Notes: generated from the sequence alone by a model not told the origin. 64,000 nucleotides of DNA from Spirometra erinaceieuropaei (GCA_902702965.1 CACRXP010000145.1:1072580-1136579), one strand, 5' to 3'. Counted from the first letter of the stretch, positions 12,370 to 25,140 are shown. Made by a program: numbers and translations.

Positions 12370-12720
12370 AAATTGCTGTCAAAAGGATAACCGCTCTTGC
12401 TACTGTAATATTCTGCTGCCCGATGGCAGACTTGACATAAGCATATGTCTAGCTCGAAAGGGTAATAAGAACAAAGTCCACATAATTAGAGCCTCCATTA
12501 ATTTCGAAAATGAGGAGAATATAGTTCGATGATTCATTCCGTGTCGCTTTAAGTTAAACCCCTCGAAAATATGACTTATAGTTGTAGCCACTGAATGAGG
12601 CTGTCTTCGCTGATTTACACAAGGCACGCATATATAAATTTTAGCCTTAGGCATATTCCGACGAGCTGAAGGGGAATTTACTGACAAAATCGTCACCGAC
12701 GTAAAATTAATCAGGATATA
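12370..12720 (-). mobile_element. Probable degenerate Penelope-like fragment
   Basis: The minus strand encodes MPKAKIYICVPCVNQ, then GFNLKRHGMNHRTIFSSFSK, and in a shifted frame SNYVDF with a stop soon after. The order resembles the Penelope-like pattern of I.LPYV......, G+.V.H+P..T+R......K, then CNYVGETG. Similarity is weak and spread over two frames, so this is tentative. It lies in the CAP-H intron, in the same orientation as the gene. Confidence 0.35.
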
Positions 12721-13491
12721 AAACCTCTCCACTGTTGTTTGGACAAAGCGAATACCAGCGTAGGACATCACAGACTAATAAAACTCGGCAGTTGCACTCG
12801 ATACTCTCATGCACCTTAAAAATAGAGCGATCAATCGACTATTAATGCTAACTCACATTTTCTTGTGACGCTTATCTGGATGGCAAAATAGAGCCAACAC
12901 ACTTCACAGTCAAACAGCAACTCGGACGTTGTACAGTGCACAGCGCACAAGATATTCAACTTTCTATTTAGTAACGTATTCGCCTAATTCCTCAACCGAA
13001 TTGCCCACTCTCCTCGGACGAGAATTTCATGTGATTGTCAGTACGGCTTTCGCACAAGGCTTCATAATTTACAGGCTATGAGCTTTTCAAGGTTTCCAGG
13101 AAACATGTTTCCAGCGCGGTATGCGGTGGCAAAGTCGCAAGAATGTGTACTTACAACAGAAAAACTCCAGATAGTCGAAAAGATTTCCATCGAGACGCAA
13201 ACTTGTAGTTGCTTCATGGGATGCGTGTTTTATGGATTCGGCTGGATTTGCTAACATTAGCAAAGTCTAGCCGCTAACTTAATGGGCATCTGCACGATAT
13301 GTAGGCCAAAGCCAGACCAGTAAAGAGAATAAGACCAAGCAGTACGTATTTGATAAAATTAGGCAAACTGTGTACCAGACAATCGGAGAAGAAAATATGC
13401 ATCAGTCAAACATGACACTAAATCACCCCGGACATAAGCTGCAGCTGTACCGACCGTTAAGAGCGGGTGCCGAAATTTTACCCAACCTCAC

Positions 13492-13755
13492 CTGTGGTTG
13501 ACTTGGATTAAGGAAGGAGAAATTGTCAAAGCTAAAAGACAGCGGCTGCTCCAAGTACCGAGACTCGAGATGACCTGATATGTTGCAAGGACGAGTAAAG
13601 CACGTGAGCGAGCCGTCAGACTGGTGGAAGAGAGGGGTGTTTGAGTCCTGAAGTAATTCGCTGTACTTCGAGTGAGTACGCAGGCGGTTTAGGCGGAGTT
13701 CTACAGTTCCGCCTTCGTCGTAGGCGACAGCCTGTTGCTGAAAGAGGGGATCGAC
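13492..13755 (-). CDS. NCAPH: CAP-H exon with VDPLFQ block
   Basis: Eighty-eight residues in phase 0. It starts VDPLFQQQAVAYDEGGTVEL and continues through LNRLRTHSKYSELL, matching the family segment read in vertebrates as EIDP.FQ...ASFDE....G..L..L...DYRSELLF. The exon then runs through a less conserved tract ending LEQPLSFSFDNFSFLNPSQPQ-like sequence before a GTGAGG donor; the acceptor is CCCCTTCCCAG. It was found by searching the minus strand for the motif expected after the preceding exon, and both its position and its phase fit. Downstream, one or more exons for the variable middle could be missing from this reading, because the following intron contains the N gap at 11741-11884. Confidence 0.88.
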
Positions 13756-16700
13756 CTGGGAAGGGGCAGAACAGAGTTTTCGTTATAATGGACGGCGACT
13801 GCCATTTTAGCTACAAAAAGTACAGGCAGTGCGCACTCGAGAAGGCAAGACAAGTTTACGCCTTTCGTCAAGGTCGAGGAGAACTAACGAAGCACTAACG
13901 CTTAGCGAATAGTTACTAGCGTTTTTATGTAGTGTTATTCACTAATACCCATCATGAAACGACTAATTCCATCACATTCTTTGGCCGGGTGTCATTTGTC
14001 CATTAGTAAGCTACTTTACAGCCATTCATCATACTGAGCAACAATGGCTTTAGTGACATTACAATACGGCTAAATAGAGTCGAACCTACTGGATCTAAGT
14101 GGCATGCAGTTTCTGTGGAAGAATGGGTACTCGAGTTTGAACTTGTCCAAAAGACAGTCCCTATAGAAACTGTTCACCAACACTAAAAAAAAACAATTGA
14201 TAAAAAAGGGAGGGACTTCATCAAACTGATGCTACTGAACTATTTTGTCTAAAGTTCCATGGGTAGTTGGGTGGTAGTAATAGTTCGATAGTCGTAAATG
14301 ACTATTGCCATTCTTGAATGGATTGTAGCTGCCGTCCGGGCATTAAGCGGCGTGATTTAATGGTCGGTGTCAGAGCATGTTGGGAGGTGTCCGCTAAGTC
14401 CAACGTCTGCCCTAAATGGACACTGGCAGTTTGTGTCGCTGCTGTTGAGCAGAAAATGGTCGTTGTGGGTGAATGAATCAAGGCACACACAGAGCGGGCA
14501 AAACAAGTTCAGAAGAGGTGGGGTAGACGGCGAATCAAGGTAATTTGGTGCTGGGAAGTGTGCGTGAACTCGGATTTTCCAGCTGCTACACTGAACACTC
14601 CATCCATTGTACCTTCTATTGGAGCTTCAGATGGTGCAGGCGTAGGCGATCTGGTGTGGTCTGTTCGTTGTTAAGCCTAGTTCTGCGAACTGAGCTCGCC
14701 TGGTTTCCGGATTTTGTCAACTGAGGTGTCGGGGATGGTCCGGGACATAGTGTTCAACCGAGAGATTCGCACGTACAGGTCGGGGAAGGGGGGAATTGTC
14801 CCTCGGTGTGTGGATCATGTTGGTATTTCAGTTCTACCTTCTTGTCATTTGTCTTGCTGATTTTGCAGATTGCAGCTCCTTAAGCAGTGCTAGCGCCTTG
14901 TCGCCTCTAACCATGCATTAATCAGATTCCGTATTGAGGGATCCCCACAGTGTTTCCATTTAAGGAATTCAGGGGAGGGGAGAGGTAAAGAACATGCTAA
15001 TCGTTGGACATAGTGAGTGAAAGGGACATTACTAATCTAATACGCGTCTGTAAAGGGTTGCGCTGCCCCTTCTGGAGGGAGTAGTTAGAGCAAAAGGCTA
15101 CCACGACAGAAGAATTTTCACCACGAAGGCGTGAATCAGTAGGCCTTGACGTTCTAAAGAAATGACGTAAAGCATACGAACCGCACGCGGAGCGTCCCAC
15201 TATATCTGAAACTATCCATGATCGTGCTATAAAGTTGAGACAAGATTTCTGTGCGATTGAATATAACCAGCCAGATCCACGTTTATAAAAACCAACCTTT
15301 GAGGCTTGCCCCCATGCACAGATAGTTGACAACTGGTGTTTCCGGAGAGCACCGATGCTTACAGTGAATAACTACATCTTAAATTTGAAACTATACCGCT
15401 TTTAGGGGATGCCGGCTGATGGCAAGTTTCGAACGTCGCGGGATTGCACTAGGTAGGTCCAGGGGTAATGTTGCCAGGTCATCTTTTTCAACAAACATCT
15501 GAAGCCGTGACACTGGAGTCGCTTAGACTAATCGCAATGATGGTCAGTACTAATACCTTGAACGTCCGTCAGCTTCCAGTTCCTGAAAAAGTAGTGACAA
15601 TTGGCTGACCTGAACTTGACCGACCAGGTTGGACTGTTCGGAAATTTGACAGCAGTGGCGACAATAAATCCTCCTGGGGCAAAGCCAGTTCGTTATCTCT
15701 CCAGGCGCAAGTTTTTGGTCGGCGGATACTCCCCGATGGTTTTTTTAGTTGGATGCCGTGGTAAACTCATGGAGACCCGCAACAATTAGTGCCGGTTGGC
15801 TGACGAAACTGATGTTGTGATATACGAAAAATGGAGGTGAACGCCTTTCACCAGGTCAATTTCATTGAACTCAGGGGCAGAATTCTTTAGCATACATAAT
15901 CGAGTGCACGACCGAGCCCTGATGACATATTTAAGAGTAACTTCAATAAGTGAATCGCTACTGGGACGCAAACAGCGGATATGCAGTTTTCTCGACAGCA
16001 AAACGGTGTAGCGTAACAATAAGCCCGAACATGCGAAAGTATACTGCGGATTTCAACTACGAGTTGCGAGTGCCGCTAATAAAGAAAGCAGTACTGAGGT
16101 CGGGTAAAGGAACCATCGAACCAGGAGGGCAGCTGGTTACAAAAATTGTGGTGTACCTCCGAAAAGCAAACTGTCGAGTCTTTATGGAGACCAGCAGGAC
16201 GACGGAACCCAGCGCGTGTTCAAACACGCGGTCAGCAGAGGATTTGTACTCATCGCCTACTTGCTAATATACAAGCAGGCCCATACTTACGGGCCCTAAG
16301 TGCTAACGCAAGCAGGTCCTCCTCTTGACACTCCAGCCACTTTTCCGGAGACGGGACTGTCTCCCTGATCATGGTGCAGGCTGCCACGAAGCAACCTCAA
16401 CTGCAAAACATACATAACTAAAGACAGTATTCAGCATGACACCAGGACTCAGCGCATTTGGGGTAAAGTGCTACATTCGATTTTACCCTCTAAAAAGGGG
16501 CCAAAATTTTGTAAAAGGGACAAATTTCGGCAAACTCTTCGTTGAATTCTTCTCTGATGGACTACTATTCCAACGGCCTTTAAGGAGACAGGTCTTCATA
16601 GCATCTGGAACAAGCGACTGTAAGCTGTGGCTGACAGCCCTTGAAGGGTGTGACGTAGTATCTACATACGGTCGATTAATCTGCAAAATAACTCGCAGTC

Positions 16701-17052
16701 TGCCTGACAATCACACATTTGCTTCTGAAATAAGTTGAATTCCGGCAGGACAACCACAATGGAGATGACGAATGAAACCGATGTTCAGTTTTCGCCCCCA
16801 TTTTAGGCAGTGTAGTGCACACTGTCTTTTTGAAGATGGGCATGGTGCCCAATATGGTAGGGGGCTGACATCCTCTTATGAGGACTCGTGTGCTCTGGAG
16901 TAGCGGGGACTGGTGGTGTTAATAAGTGGGTACCTTGAGTTTGTAGTCTACACGAGGGGGCATCAATAGGAAGGAGTAATCACCTGCAAATTAGGCCGTA
17001 ATGTGATGTATATATAAAGATTTAATTGATGCTAACCAGATGCAAGACTTAC

Positions 17053-17343
17053 ATCAGCGTCCGAGGCCTTGACTTTTGCCCGGATCTTATTCAGAGAGGT
17101 GACTATTACATTTTTGGAAGTGGCTGGCCGTTTCTTCTCTTTCGCCCTTGTCTTAGGATCCCCACCCATGTTGTCAAGTTGTTCGTCTTCATCGTCAGGA
17201 TCTCTAGCGTCTGCGTCCACAGGGGGCGGTTTCTTCGAGTCCGATCGACCCAGGCCAGTTAACACCTTGTAGGTTTCCTGGTGCACAGCGTCGACTCGGC
17301 CAGCATAAATCTTGGCACTGGCGTCAAGAGAAGAGCTGGCCAT
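17053..17343 (-). CDS. NCAPH: CAP-H exon (kleisin N-terminal block, continued)
   Basis: Ninety-seven residues, phase 0 at both ends. It opens with MASSSLDASAKIYAGRVDAV, the most conserved CAP-H signature (LDAS.KIYA.RVDAVH followed by YKVL.GLG). The methionine at its first codon is internal to the protein, because the preceding exon supplies the LHLIDFM block that always comes before it. After the signature come an acidic stretch (ARDPDDEDEQ) and a lysine-rich stretch (KTRAKEKKRPA), as expected of the variable linker in this family. The acceptor is CTTCTCTACAG and the donor is the consensus GTAAGT. The next exon continues exactly where animal CAP-H proteins read E-I/V-D-P-.-F-Q. Confidence 0.92.
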
Positions 17344-19336
17344 CTGTAGAGAAGTTTACTGTAGATTACTAAAGAATTAGGATTGCATGCAAACTCAACA
17401 GCAACGACAAAAATTGTCATTTTACACGCTAATGCCATCAGTACTCTTCGCGCGAAAGTAAACGGGTAGATGTCTGGCGCACTGGAACCTCTTAAGACAC
17501 ACTAGCAGTCGTAGTTTGGAAGATTGCCGACTGACAGAATTACTTGGCGTAGTTTGGGAATGGCGGCTGGGTCGCAGTATTTTCTTCTCGATGTGCCTTT
17601 ATGGCGCCTGGCACCCAAATGTGAACCAACACATGCGTAGGAGAGAACGGGTCATGCGCCGCACGCATAGAAGGGCTGTTAAGCTTTGTCAACCACTGCG
17701 TCTATGTCCACCTTCGGTCGTTCTGGCTTTGTCCTGGCATCGGAAGATGGTGGGAGGAGAAAATGAGTTAGGCGCAGTGCAGGTCTACTTCGGTATAAAC
17801 AGAGGAGCAAGTTGCAGGTGGGTCCATTTTGTGGAGCAGCGGTGGATTTCGTCACGTGACGGTCGAAATACTTGGCGAGTGTTTAACCTAGTCCTGATGC
17901 CTAACCAGCTGTGGAAAACAACACAAGCACGGTACGGAATTTGTGGGGAGACATTACGATCGAAGTTCAAAAGATGAGCAGGCAGCGATTCTGACGGAGT
18001 GAACTTCCGCATGAGAGCATACCACAGTTCGTGAAGAGCCTTTATCTTGCATAGACTATGTTCTGTGTTAGTAACGAAAGACTAGGTGGAGATCGCCGGT
18101 TCGTATACCGGCAACCATGCTACTATGCGTCTTAGACAAAGCTTACTTGGTTGCGCGCGTCTTACTGGGAGAGGGCATTAATCCAAGTGAGAAACTTTTA
18201 AGTAGACAGCCGTCATCAACTTGAAATTTAGCTTTCCTGTCCGCATAAAACAGGTAAAGTAAGATGTGGACGATCATTCTCACAAAAAACAGCAGGGCTT
18301 TCGCCATCAAAAGGTTCTACTTACAAACATGTGCTCCTGGACAGTTACCTCTGCACTCTTGTTCACGATAAAGTTGGTTCCCACGCTCAAACGAGGGCCA
18401 TAGGAATGCTTAAATGTACTTCTGGCAAATGGATTTCTACATAGACGGGAACCTTTTCGGTGGTTTATTGTCAGTTAACCAGTGATTTAAAAGCGGAAGG
18501 GATACAGTGCGGACCGCCGGAGGGAGGGCTTAATATTAACATAGCGAGTCTGTAGCTTGTTCATAAGTGTTGAAAGGACAGGACGAAAAAGGTCCAAAAA
18601 TTAAAGATACGACCTTTTCTATCTGATACATGAGAACTAGAATTGATAGTCGAGGAAATGCACGTATAACAGGTTCGTGTCAAAATTATTCCTGACTTGC
18701 TTCGGATAATGAAGGACATCAGCATCCATCTACGAGTGACCGTGGAGGCCATTTTAAGTATAAAATGGATATAACGATTATTATCTTGTTAAGATACGCC
18801 TCATCGCAGCCTCTGATACATACGTCTACTTCTTTTGGTGAGTTTGAGGTAAATAGGCTTAAAGCTGTGGGGAAATTTCTCTCGCGTCAAGAGCTCTCGG
18901 CAACGCCTTGACGACTATAAAGAAGCCTCTGAAAATTGAAGGAGGGCACCAAAACAGGCAAGTGTTCATAGACTTTGTGAGCGCTTTTAAACTGAACGGT
19001 TTTTAGCGTCGATAGATTTGCAGGATGGAACCCTTGTTCACAGACCGGGAATTCAGGTGCAGTTCGCGTTAAAGGCCTGGCTTGTCGAATAGCTGCCATA
19101 TATACCCAGACCAAGGGCAACAAATAAACAAGAGTTATTTGCAGCGATGGAGGAGTGGTGGTTGCTATCGCTAGTAGGCCCACACCCACACAGCCCAAAG
19201 TATGCTGGTCAATTGAAAATGATGAGCTGGATGAGGTGATCCTTAGGAAAAGTTGGATTTGTAGATACAACTTGGTTTTTCTTCTATCCGGTGCTTTTGC
19301 GAACGTAACAACCGAAATAGACGGGGCCAAACGTAC
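17344..19336. other. CAP-H intron with an unassigned 153-codon open frame
   Basis: Intron between the first two CAP-H exons seen. The plus strand carries an open frame at 17516-17977 (153 codons, rich in Arg, Trp and Cys) with no family I recognise and no splice-site context; I treat it as probably non-coding or a repeat remnant. A T-arm-like sequence lies near 18090-18115. Confidence 0.4.
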
Positions 19337-19608
19337 CCGAAAACTTGTGAAGTCTTCTTTTTTGATCATTTCTCCCATGAAATCAATGAGATGTAAGTCA
19401 AAAGCATTCTTATAGGTTATCTTGTTCTCAGCGGCCAGACGAATACAATTTCCATAATGCTCTCCAACTTCAGCCCGCGGCATAAAGTGGGTTGTGGTTG
19501 CGTTGGCCCTACGAGCCGCATCATGTGACGGACTATTAACCACGTCAGGGTGCGGCTCCAGAAGGCGTGAACGGCGTCGGGCACGTCGTTCAATTTCATC
19601 GTTGTTTT
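19337..19608 (-). CDS. NCAPH: Condensin subunit CAP-H (barren), N-terminal exon
   Basis: CAP-H is the kleisin of condensin I: its N-terminal part binds SMC2, its C-terminal part binds SMC4, and it recruits the HEAT subunits that compact mitotic chromosomes. This exon encodes 90 residues after two phase bases. It contains an arginine-rich ERRARRRSRLLEP stretch and then the family-diagnostic block EHYGNCIRLAAENKI and KNAFDLHLIDFM, which in animals read closely alike (EHY..C.KL..ENKI..KNA.GLHLIDFM). The acceptor is a TTTTCGTAG and the donor is GTACGT; the exon ends in phase 0 and joins directly to the next exon. The true start codon is upstream (above 19608) and was not found. Family assignment is from known CAP-H conservation and is strong; intron limits are read by eye. 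Confidence 0.9.
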
Positions 19609-20742
19609 CTACGAAAATATGCGGAGAATGGAAGGCGCGCGGTCAGTTTTCGGATAGAAATGTGAAGGAATATGTAGAAAGGTGTGAAAATAATGGTAAG
19701 GACAAATGCTCTTTAACGTGCACTTCTGTAAGGTCGCCGGAATGAAAAGATGATGGCCCTTGCGATAGTATTGAAAAAAGGTCTCGTCGTTTATGACAAC
19801 GAACATATACTTAAATTTCTCTCGGTCCTGAATTCTTGAAACATCACATATCTAGTTCTTAGACAGCGCCTATTGTGCTAGAAGAAATCTGAGAGAGGGG
19901 CATTAAACTCATTATATTTTGAGGCCGCCTGAGGTGACAACAAGACAGCTCTCATCGAGCTAAACCTCCGTTGTCTGACAAATAACACCGAAGAACGGTT
20001 GCCACTCACCCATACGCCTGTTGTAACTACTGGCTAGAAGTCTAACTTGCCGTAAACCTGAATTCTCGGACGAAGTTATGACGATGCATGTTACTAAACC
20101 CACCGGCGAACAAAAAATAATATGTCAACTTCAACAGTGGCCGAGAAGGAATAACGCGTTTAAAAAAACTTCAATGCCTGGGTGTGGAACCGTAGTAAAA
20201 CGTCCTCGGACCTGTCATCTGGCCACGGGTCAAGAAACGACAAAAAGGCGTTCGCCTAGACAACCGTCATACGGTAAGAAACAAGCGCGAAGAATAGGAA
20301 TCAAGACTCTTCGACGATGCAAACGAAGTAGACTTTTGAAAACAGTGACCATTATTCCATTGCGTGTTTTCCCCTTCCCCATTGTTGATGGAACTGATAA
20401 TATCTGTGACTTGAAAATTCCTACATGGATGCTGGCATAATCCGGGAAAACAGCCAAAGAGGACAAAAAGCCGATTTTTTTAACAACACGTGCCTGACAG
20501 TAGAAATCAGGGAGCTGCTGTAACGTGTCAGTTATGTAATCAACACCTCACTTGGAGATGCCACGGAATTTAGATATCGGCGATGATAGGACGGTAATTG
20601 ACCCGAGAAATTACGGCATGGGATCGTACTCGAGTAAACGTGGGCCTAATGGCACGTCATCTGGATTGCGGACGGCCAGCGATAACTGTGCGAGCACATA
20701 AACAAATAAGCGCTAAGTTCGGCGAATATTCCCATGTTGCAA
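19609..20742. other. No gene recognised
   Basis: Upstream of the CAP-H exon at 19337-19608; the first CAP-H exon and promoter should be in or beyond this stretch, but I cannot identify them. A 120-codon plus-strand open frame at 20078-20440 is Lys/Arg-rich and matches no family I know. Confidence 0.4.
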
Positions 20743-21280
20743 TTGAAAAGTCAAATTGGCGAACACGTGTTTTCAGTAACTCTTCATCAGGCCAAAACGG
20801 TTACAATGAAGTTTAAGTTATGCGAATTACATGACTTATAAATGATTCGGGACAATTAACATCGATCGTTCCCACGCCACTCGCATGACGAGGCGTGCTA
20901 TGGCGTGGTCGGCGTGTCGTGGTAATTGGGTTCGGGGGGCGAGGAGGAGGGGGGGCATAGGCTGTGAGTGCGTCGTGTACCTTGTGCACCCACCCTGGCA
21001 TCAGGAGGTTGGAGCGACGTTGTGGTCGGCGTCGGCCACGGAAGACAGAGCGCCTGTGTCAGAGTCTTCTGACAGCATAGCACTGGATTGGCTAGCCGTA
21101 TAGCCACTGCCTCAGCTGTAGCTAGCACCCGTTGGCGTAGGCCTTTGGAGAAGCCTGCTGGTGTTAATTGTCCCGAATCATTTATAAGTCATGTAATTCG
21201 CATAACTTAAACTTCATTGTAACCGTTTTGGCCTGATGAAGAGTTACTGAAAACACGTGTTCGCCAATTTGACTTTTCAA
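20743..21280. repeat. Perfect 119-bp inverted repeat around a GC-rich 300-bp core
   Basis: The left arm is 20743-20861 and the right arm 21162-21280. By direct reading the two arms are exact reverse complements over all 119 bases (the outer end begins TTGAAAAGTCAAATTGGC; the inner end is GGGACAATTAACA). The core 20862-21161 is GC-rich and has no recognised coding homology. A 13-base direct repeat CAAATAAGCGCTA occurs at 20703-20715, 27 bases outside the left arm, and at 21278-21290, overlapping the outer end of the right arm. It could be a young MITE or foldback element, a template-switch rearrangement, or an assembly error. Confidence 0.9.
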
Positions 21281-24200
21281 ATAAGCGCTAGTTGAAATTT
21301 GAAGTGTGGTGAAAAGCCGGGTAGACAAACCGAGAGGATTCATGCTTCAAATATAATTTTTGACTACGAAGATTAAAATGGTATCTCGCGTGATTTTGAG
21401 CCCGACATATGCGGGAATGCCCTTAGTATGATAAAACGGTGCTTGAGGAAGGCAGATAAGCATGAATTGTGAGCGCAGCAAGTCAGTGGAGCTTCCACAA
21501 TTTCCGTGACGGGGTGTTCGGAAGCCTGGCTTGCATACACCCCCAGTATACACCATCGCCTCCCACATTTAACCCCATGGTTCGGCATGCCTTACGTAGC
21601 GCAACCTGCTACATAATCGGCAATTACCGACGCGTCCAGTTTTCCACTAGCGGAAGAATTGTCGTCATGAGTGAATTTCTTTGATAAAGGCTGTGAGTCG
21701 GATGTTAAAATGTACATTGAGAGCGCGCGGCTTTAAGGTATGCTCGACGTGCACGTAAATTGGTGTGGCTGGTCCCTCCTAAACGTATACAACCTACTTT
21801 TCGGGATTCGGCTGAGCCAACTAAGCCTGGCATGCCGGGATTTAAAAATTTCTATAAGGGATTTGCCCTCACACTAAGCCCGAAGAAATGACACTCATCG
21901 GCCAGGCATTACCACCGGAGAGAAATAGTTTAGGTTCAAGAAGCATTGTTGTGCAACCACAGTTTCAGGAATAGCACATCTCAGGGGTTGACACAAACGT
22001 GGGAGTGCGAAGTCAACAACACAATGCAGGATAACGGTAGTGAATCCGAACTCCGACTGCTGGAAAACCGGCTTAACTGAATCACACAACCTAGCCGCAG
22101 GTGGAAATGTTGCCTGTCTCCCTGAGGAGGGCTGGCCAGATAATGGCTCATGTATCAGGAGCCGAAACATTCTCCCACTGCCACTGGTGGCTCTGGTCAA
22201 AGTGGTGTCGCAATCGCTAACCAATCAGGCTACGTCTCTACTGATGCACTGGGAGTGGGCACCTCTGAAAATCGCATAAGCGCATCTTCCTGATGCTGCT
22301 GTCAACGTCGCAGTTGTTGCGGTCTAAACCCCGACGCTGGATAGTGAGATGCAGAATGAGATTTGGTGACAAACCTCAGACTTGACGCGCATGTCCTCGG
22401 TGCGATCTTTCTGTGGTCCCAAGGGATTGCACTGCCAAGATGGCATTACACCTCTGAGGCCGGTCCTTGGTCACTTCGGATTGTACAACTGTAGCATGAA
22501 CGATGAACGGCTTGCAAAGTCCGTTACAATGAACCGCTCGGGTTGATATAGCGAGTGTGGTAATCCAAAGCATTGCACCACCCAGCCGATTCTAGTCGTC
22601 CTATCTCCTCTCTTTGTCGGGCCAAAGTTCATGGCAGCATGGGGCATCGTAGCCCAGCTCTACATTCCGTAGTAAGGCCAAATAAAATACTTGTCCACCT
22701 GGCATCAGAACCTCGAACCATGAAAATAATCAGCTTTCACTAGGACAAATGCCAGGTCAAAAACTAAGCATCAGGCAGTGCGTTCTTAAACCCCCTTGCA
22801 ACGGTGATTTACCACTAAAATACCCACATAAAGTGTCCGCGATCGGAGTTTACTCGGTATAATTTTTTGCAAAGATGAATTTAAGCACGACCGACCAAGT
22901 TTAAATCTACAATGGATGTCAACGCGGCAACTTTTCACGAAAACTTGTGAATATGTGAGGACATGACAACGAACGTTAACGAGACGCTGACAAACATATT
23001 ATGACAGTCAAATTGCTAATCAGGTATCATCAAGTAGCGAAAATAAGTGGCTATGGTGTTCGAAAGCACAAAAAGGAGCCTATGAATGAATGGGTGTAAA
23101 CAATGAGGGCAAAAAAGATGAAAAGACGTGAGCACAGACAAGAAAATCTCAAACTGCGATAGAATTTGAGCTTACGGTCTGCCATGCCCAGAGCATTTTC
23201 GTTCATAAAACTGATCCTACGTGCATTTTTGACAACATTGGCACTTTTCAGCCGGCCATCATCCATAAATGCTGACTGGCCGTTGGCGAAGGGGGAATCC
23301 GTAGCCCATTCGGCGAGAAGCATCCCGCTCAAGGCTGAAAGACGCAACCGAAAATACGACAGCAGTGAAATTCGAAATAGAAACAGGCTTCACGGAGTTA
23401 ATACAAACAAGAAAACAAGTCATTCATCTCTGGCCGCAAAAGAGGATTTTAGTTCATTATATGCATATTTCTGTGTCTTCTCTGAAGAGATCCCTGAAGA
23501 TAGCGCATGGGAAGCAGAAGTAGACAGCATTTCATAAACACGTAAAAAACGGTTTCGAAATGCGGGACCAGCAAATGAAGCAGTCGGAAACTTCAGCAGA
23601 ATGCCCAGCCCCGAAGCCGGGTTCAAGGACGCAGCCTCCAGAAGAACATACTATCTCTCTGCTAGAATATCCGAAAGCAATAAGTCCGAGCTAGATACCG
23701 AGTCGATCAACAGAAGTCTAAAAAACAGGGTTTGGCGCATGGTCATTAGAACAACGATGAGCGTCCGTTTACACTACCAAAAAGTGAAGGAGGTCGACTT
23801 TGCGATGCATAAGTCTGAGGAAAGCGGAAGAGTCTAAGGCAAAACTTTGGGCTGTAAAGGCATCGGAAACAGCTAGTAAACGTCCAAAGGCCTCAAACAG
23901 GCCGGGAAACAGGGCAGGAATTGTAAAATTCAAAGAACAACGGAAGCATTAAAAACTCGCCAGGAGGAAAATCAAGTATGAAATGGGAGAATGTGAGCAG
24001 TGGTTTAATGATGACGAACTGTGAAAACGAATGATCTTGTTCTTTGTAATACTAGAATTCATACCCAAGGCAATGGCATATTGAATACTGTGTTCAAGAC
24101 AGGACTGTTCTGTGTGTTACCACTTTCGAACAACTAACAGTTTGAAAGATGCACACCTTCTCCGAAACATTCCAATAGCTTTGTTTGAAAACTGCTTCGA

Positions 24201-24670
24201 AAGCCCTTTGAACGTTTCCTGAGTAGTGAACACATCGGAATTAGTAAACGTCTACTTTCGTCATTGGCTACCTGAGCGTATTCCATTACCCATTTTAATT
24301 TTTGAAGAAATCGGCACACAAACATGATAAAAATGTTTAAAGGAAGGTTTCTTGGGTTCGGTCCTAATATTCGCCTGAATACTTTGGCTGCTGAGTCTAT
24401 GCTGCAGAGTTCAGCCATCCAGAAACCCTGCATTAAAGCTCTCTCCTCTTGGCTTGCGTCGTACTAGTTTTTGAACTTGATTTGCGTTGGTACCGTGATG
24501 AGCCATCTGTTGTTCATGTTTCGAATTAGCGATATACGTCTTTCACTTAGGCACGCGCAGTCATTCATTTAGGCTCATTATCTGTGGCGCTGTAGGATGA
24601 GAGGTCAAATTTAACCGCGCACAATAAGATAGATCTGTATTAAATGAGGCGTTGCGACAGCCCGCTTATT
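21281..24670. other. No gene recognised
   Basis: About 3.4 kb with only short open frames on both strands. None matches a family I recognise, and the overlapping opposite-strand frames around 21900-22280 and 23050-23630 suggest decayed repeat sequence rather than genes. Confidence 0.4.
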
Positions 24671-25140
24671 CTGACATCAATAATAATTGGGTTTAATGCC
24701 AGTTTACAGGCATTGTCAGGGAAGCGCTAAACAAAAATCCGACCGGCAGTGAAAAAACACCCGTTAAAAAATAAAAATAATGCGGGTTATTTGTAATTTG
24801 GAGGTTTCAGGGAAAAAAACTACTGATGAAAAAATTCCGACAGTAAAGAAAAGAGGGGATTGCACTGAATCGGATATTATCAGCAACCAATTATTTTCAT
24901 GAAGTTGGCGCCGATCCGAAAAAGAAGTGCCGATGAAAAGATGCCGCTGTTGGCCAATAAATATTCCCTGGTGAGATAGGCAAGGAAGATCAGAGACCAG
25001 AAACGCCATCGCTACGGTAATGTCGATCAGTGGATTCAGCACCCAAAATGAGCGGGAGATCTACTAAATGCAAAAGCAGGTAATCGTTCTCTTAAATAAA
25101 GGATAATTTTGCAAAGTTTTCACATTCCTGGGCATACGTT
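24671..25140 (+). repeat. Unclassified dispersed repeat, copy 1
   Basis: Shares an ordered series of blocks with 36535-37055: TTTAATGCCA.TTTACAGGCATT near the start, a TTTGGA.G.TT...GAAAAA.CT.CTGATGA block, ATTATCAGCA.CCAATT, and AGTGGATTCAGCACCCAAAAT followed by AATGCAAA.....GTAAT near the end. The orientation is the same. No terminal repeats or coding capacity were recognised. Internal gaps differ between copies, so both are old. Confidence 0.65.

Noticed and set aside
17516..17977. 153-codon plus-strand open frame
   Set aside because: No family match, Arg/Trp/Cys-rich composition, no splice context, and it lies antisense within a CAP-H intron.
18090..18115. tRNA T-arm-like GCCGGTTCGTATACCGGC
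   Set aside because: Perfect small hairpin but no D arm, anticodon arm or acceptor stem upstream.
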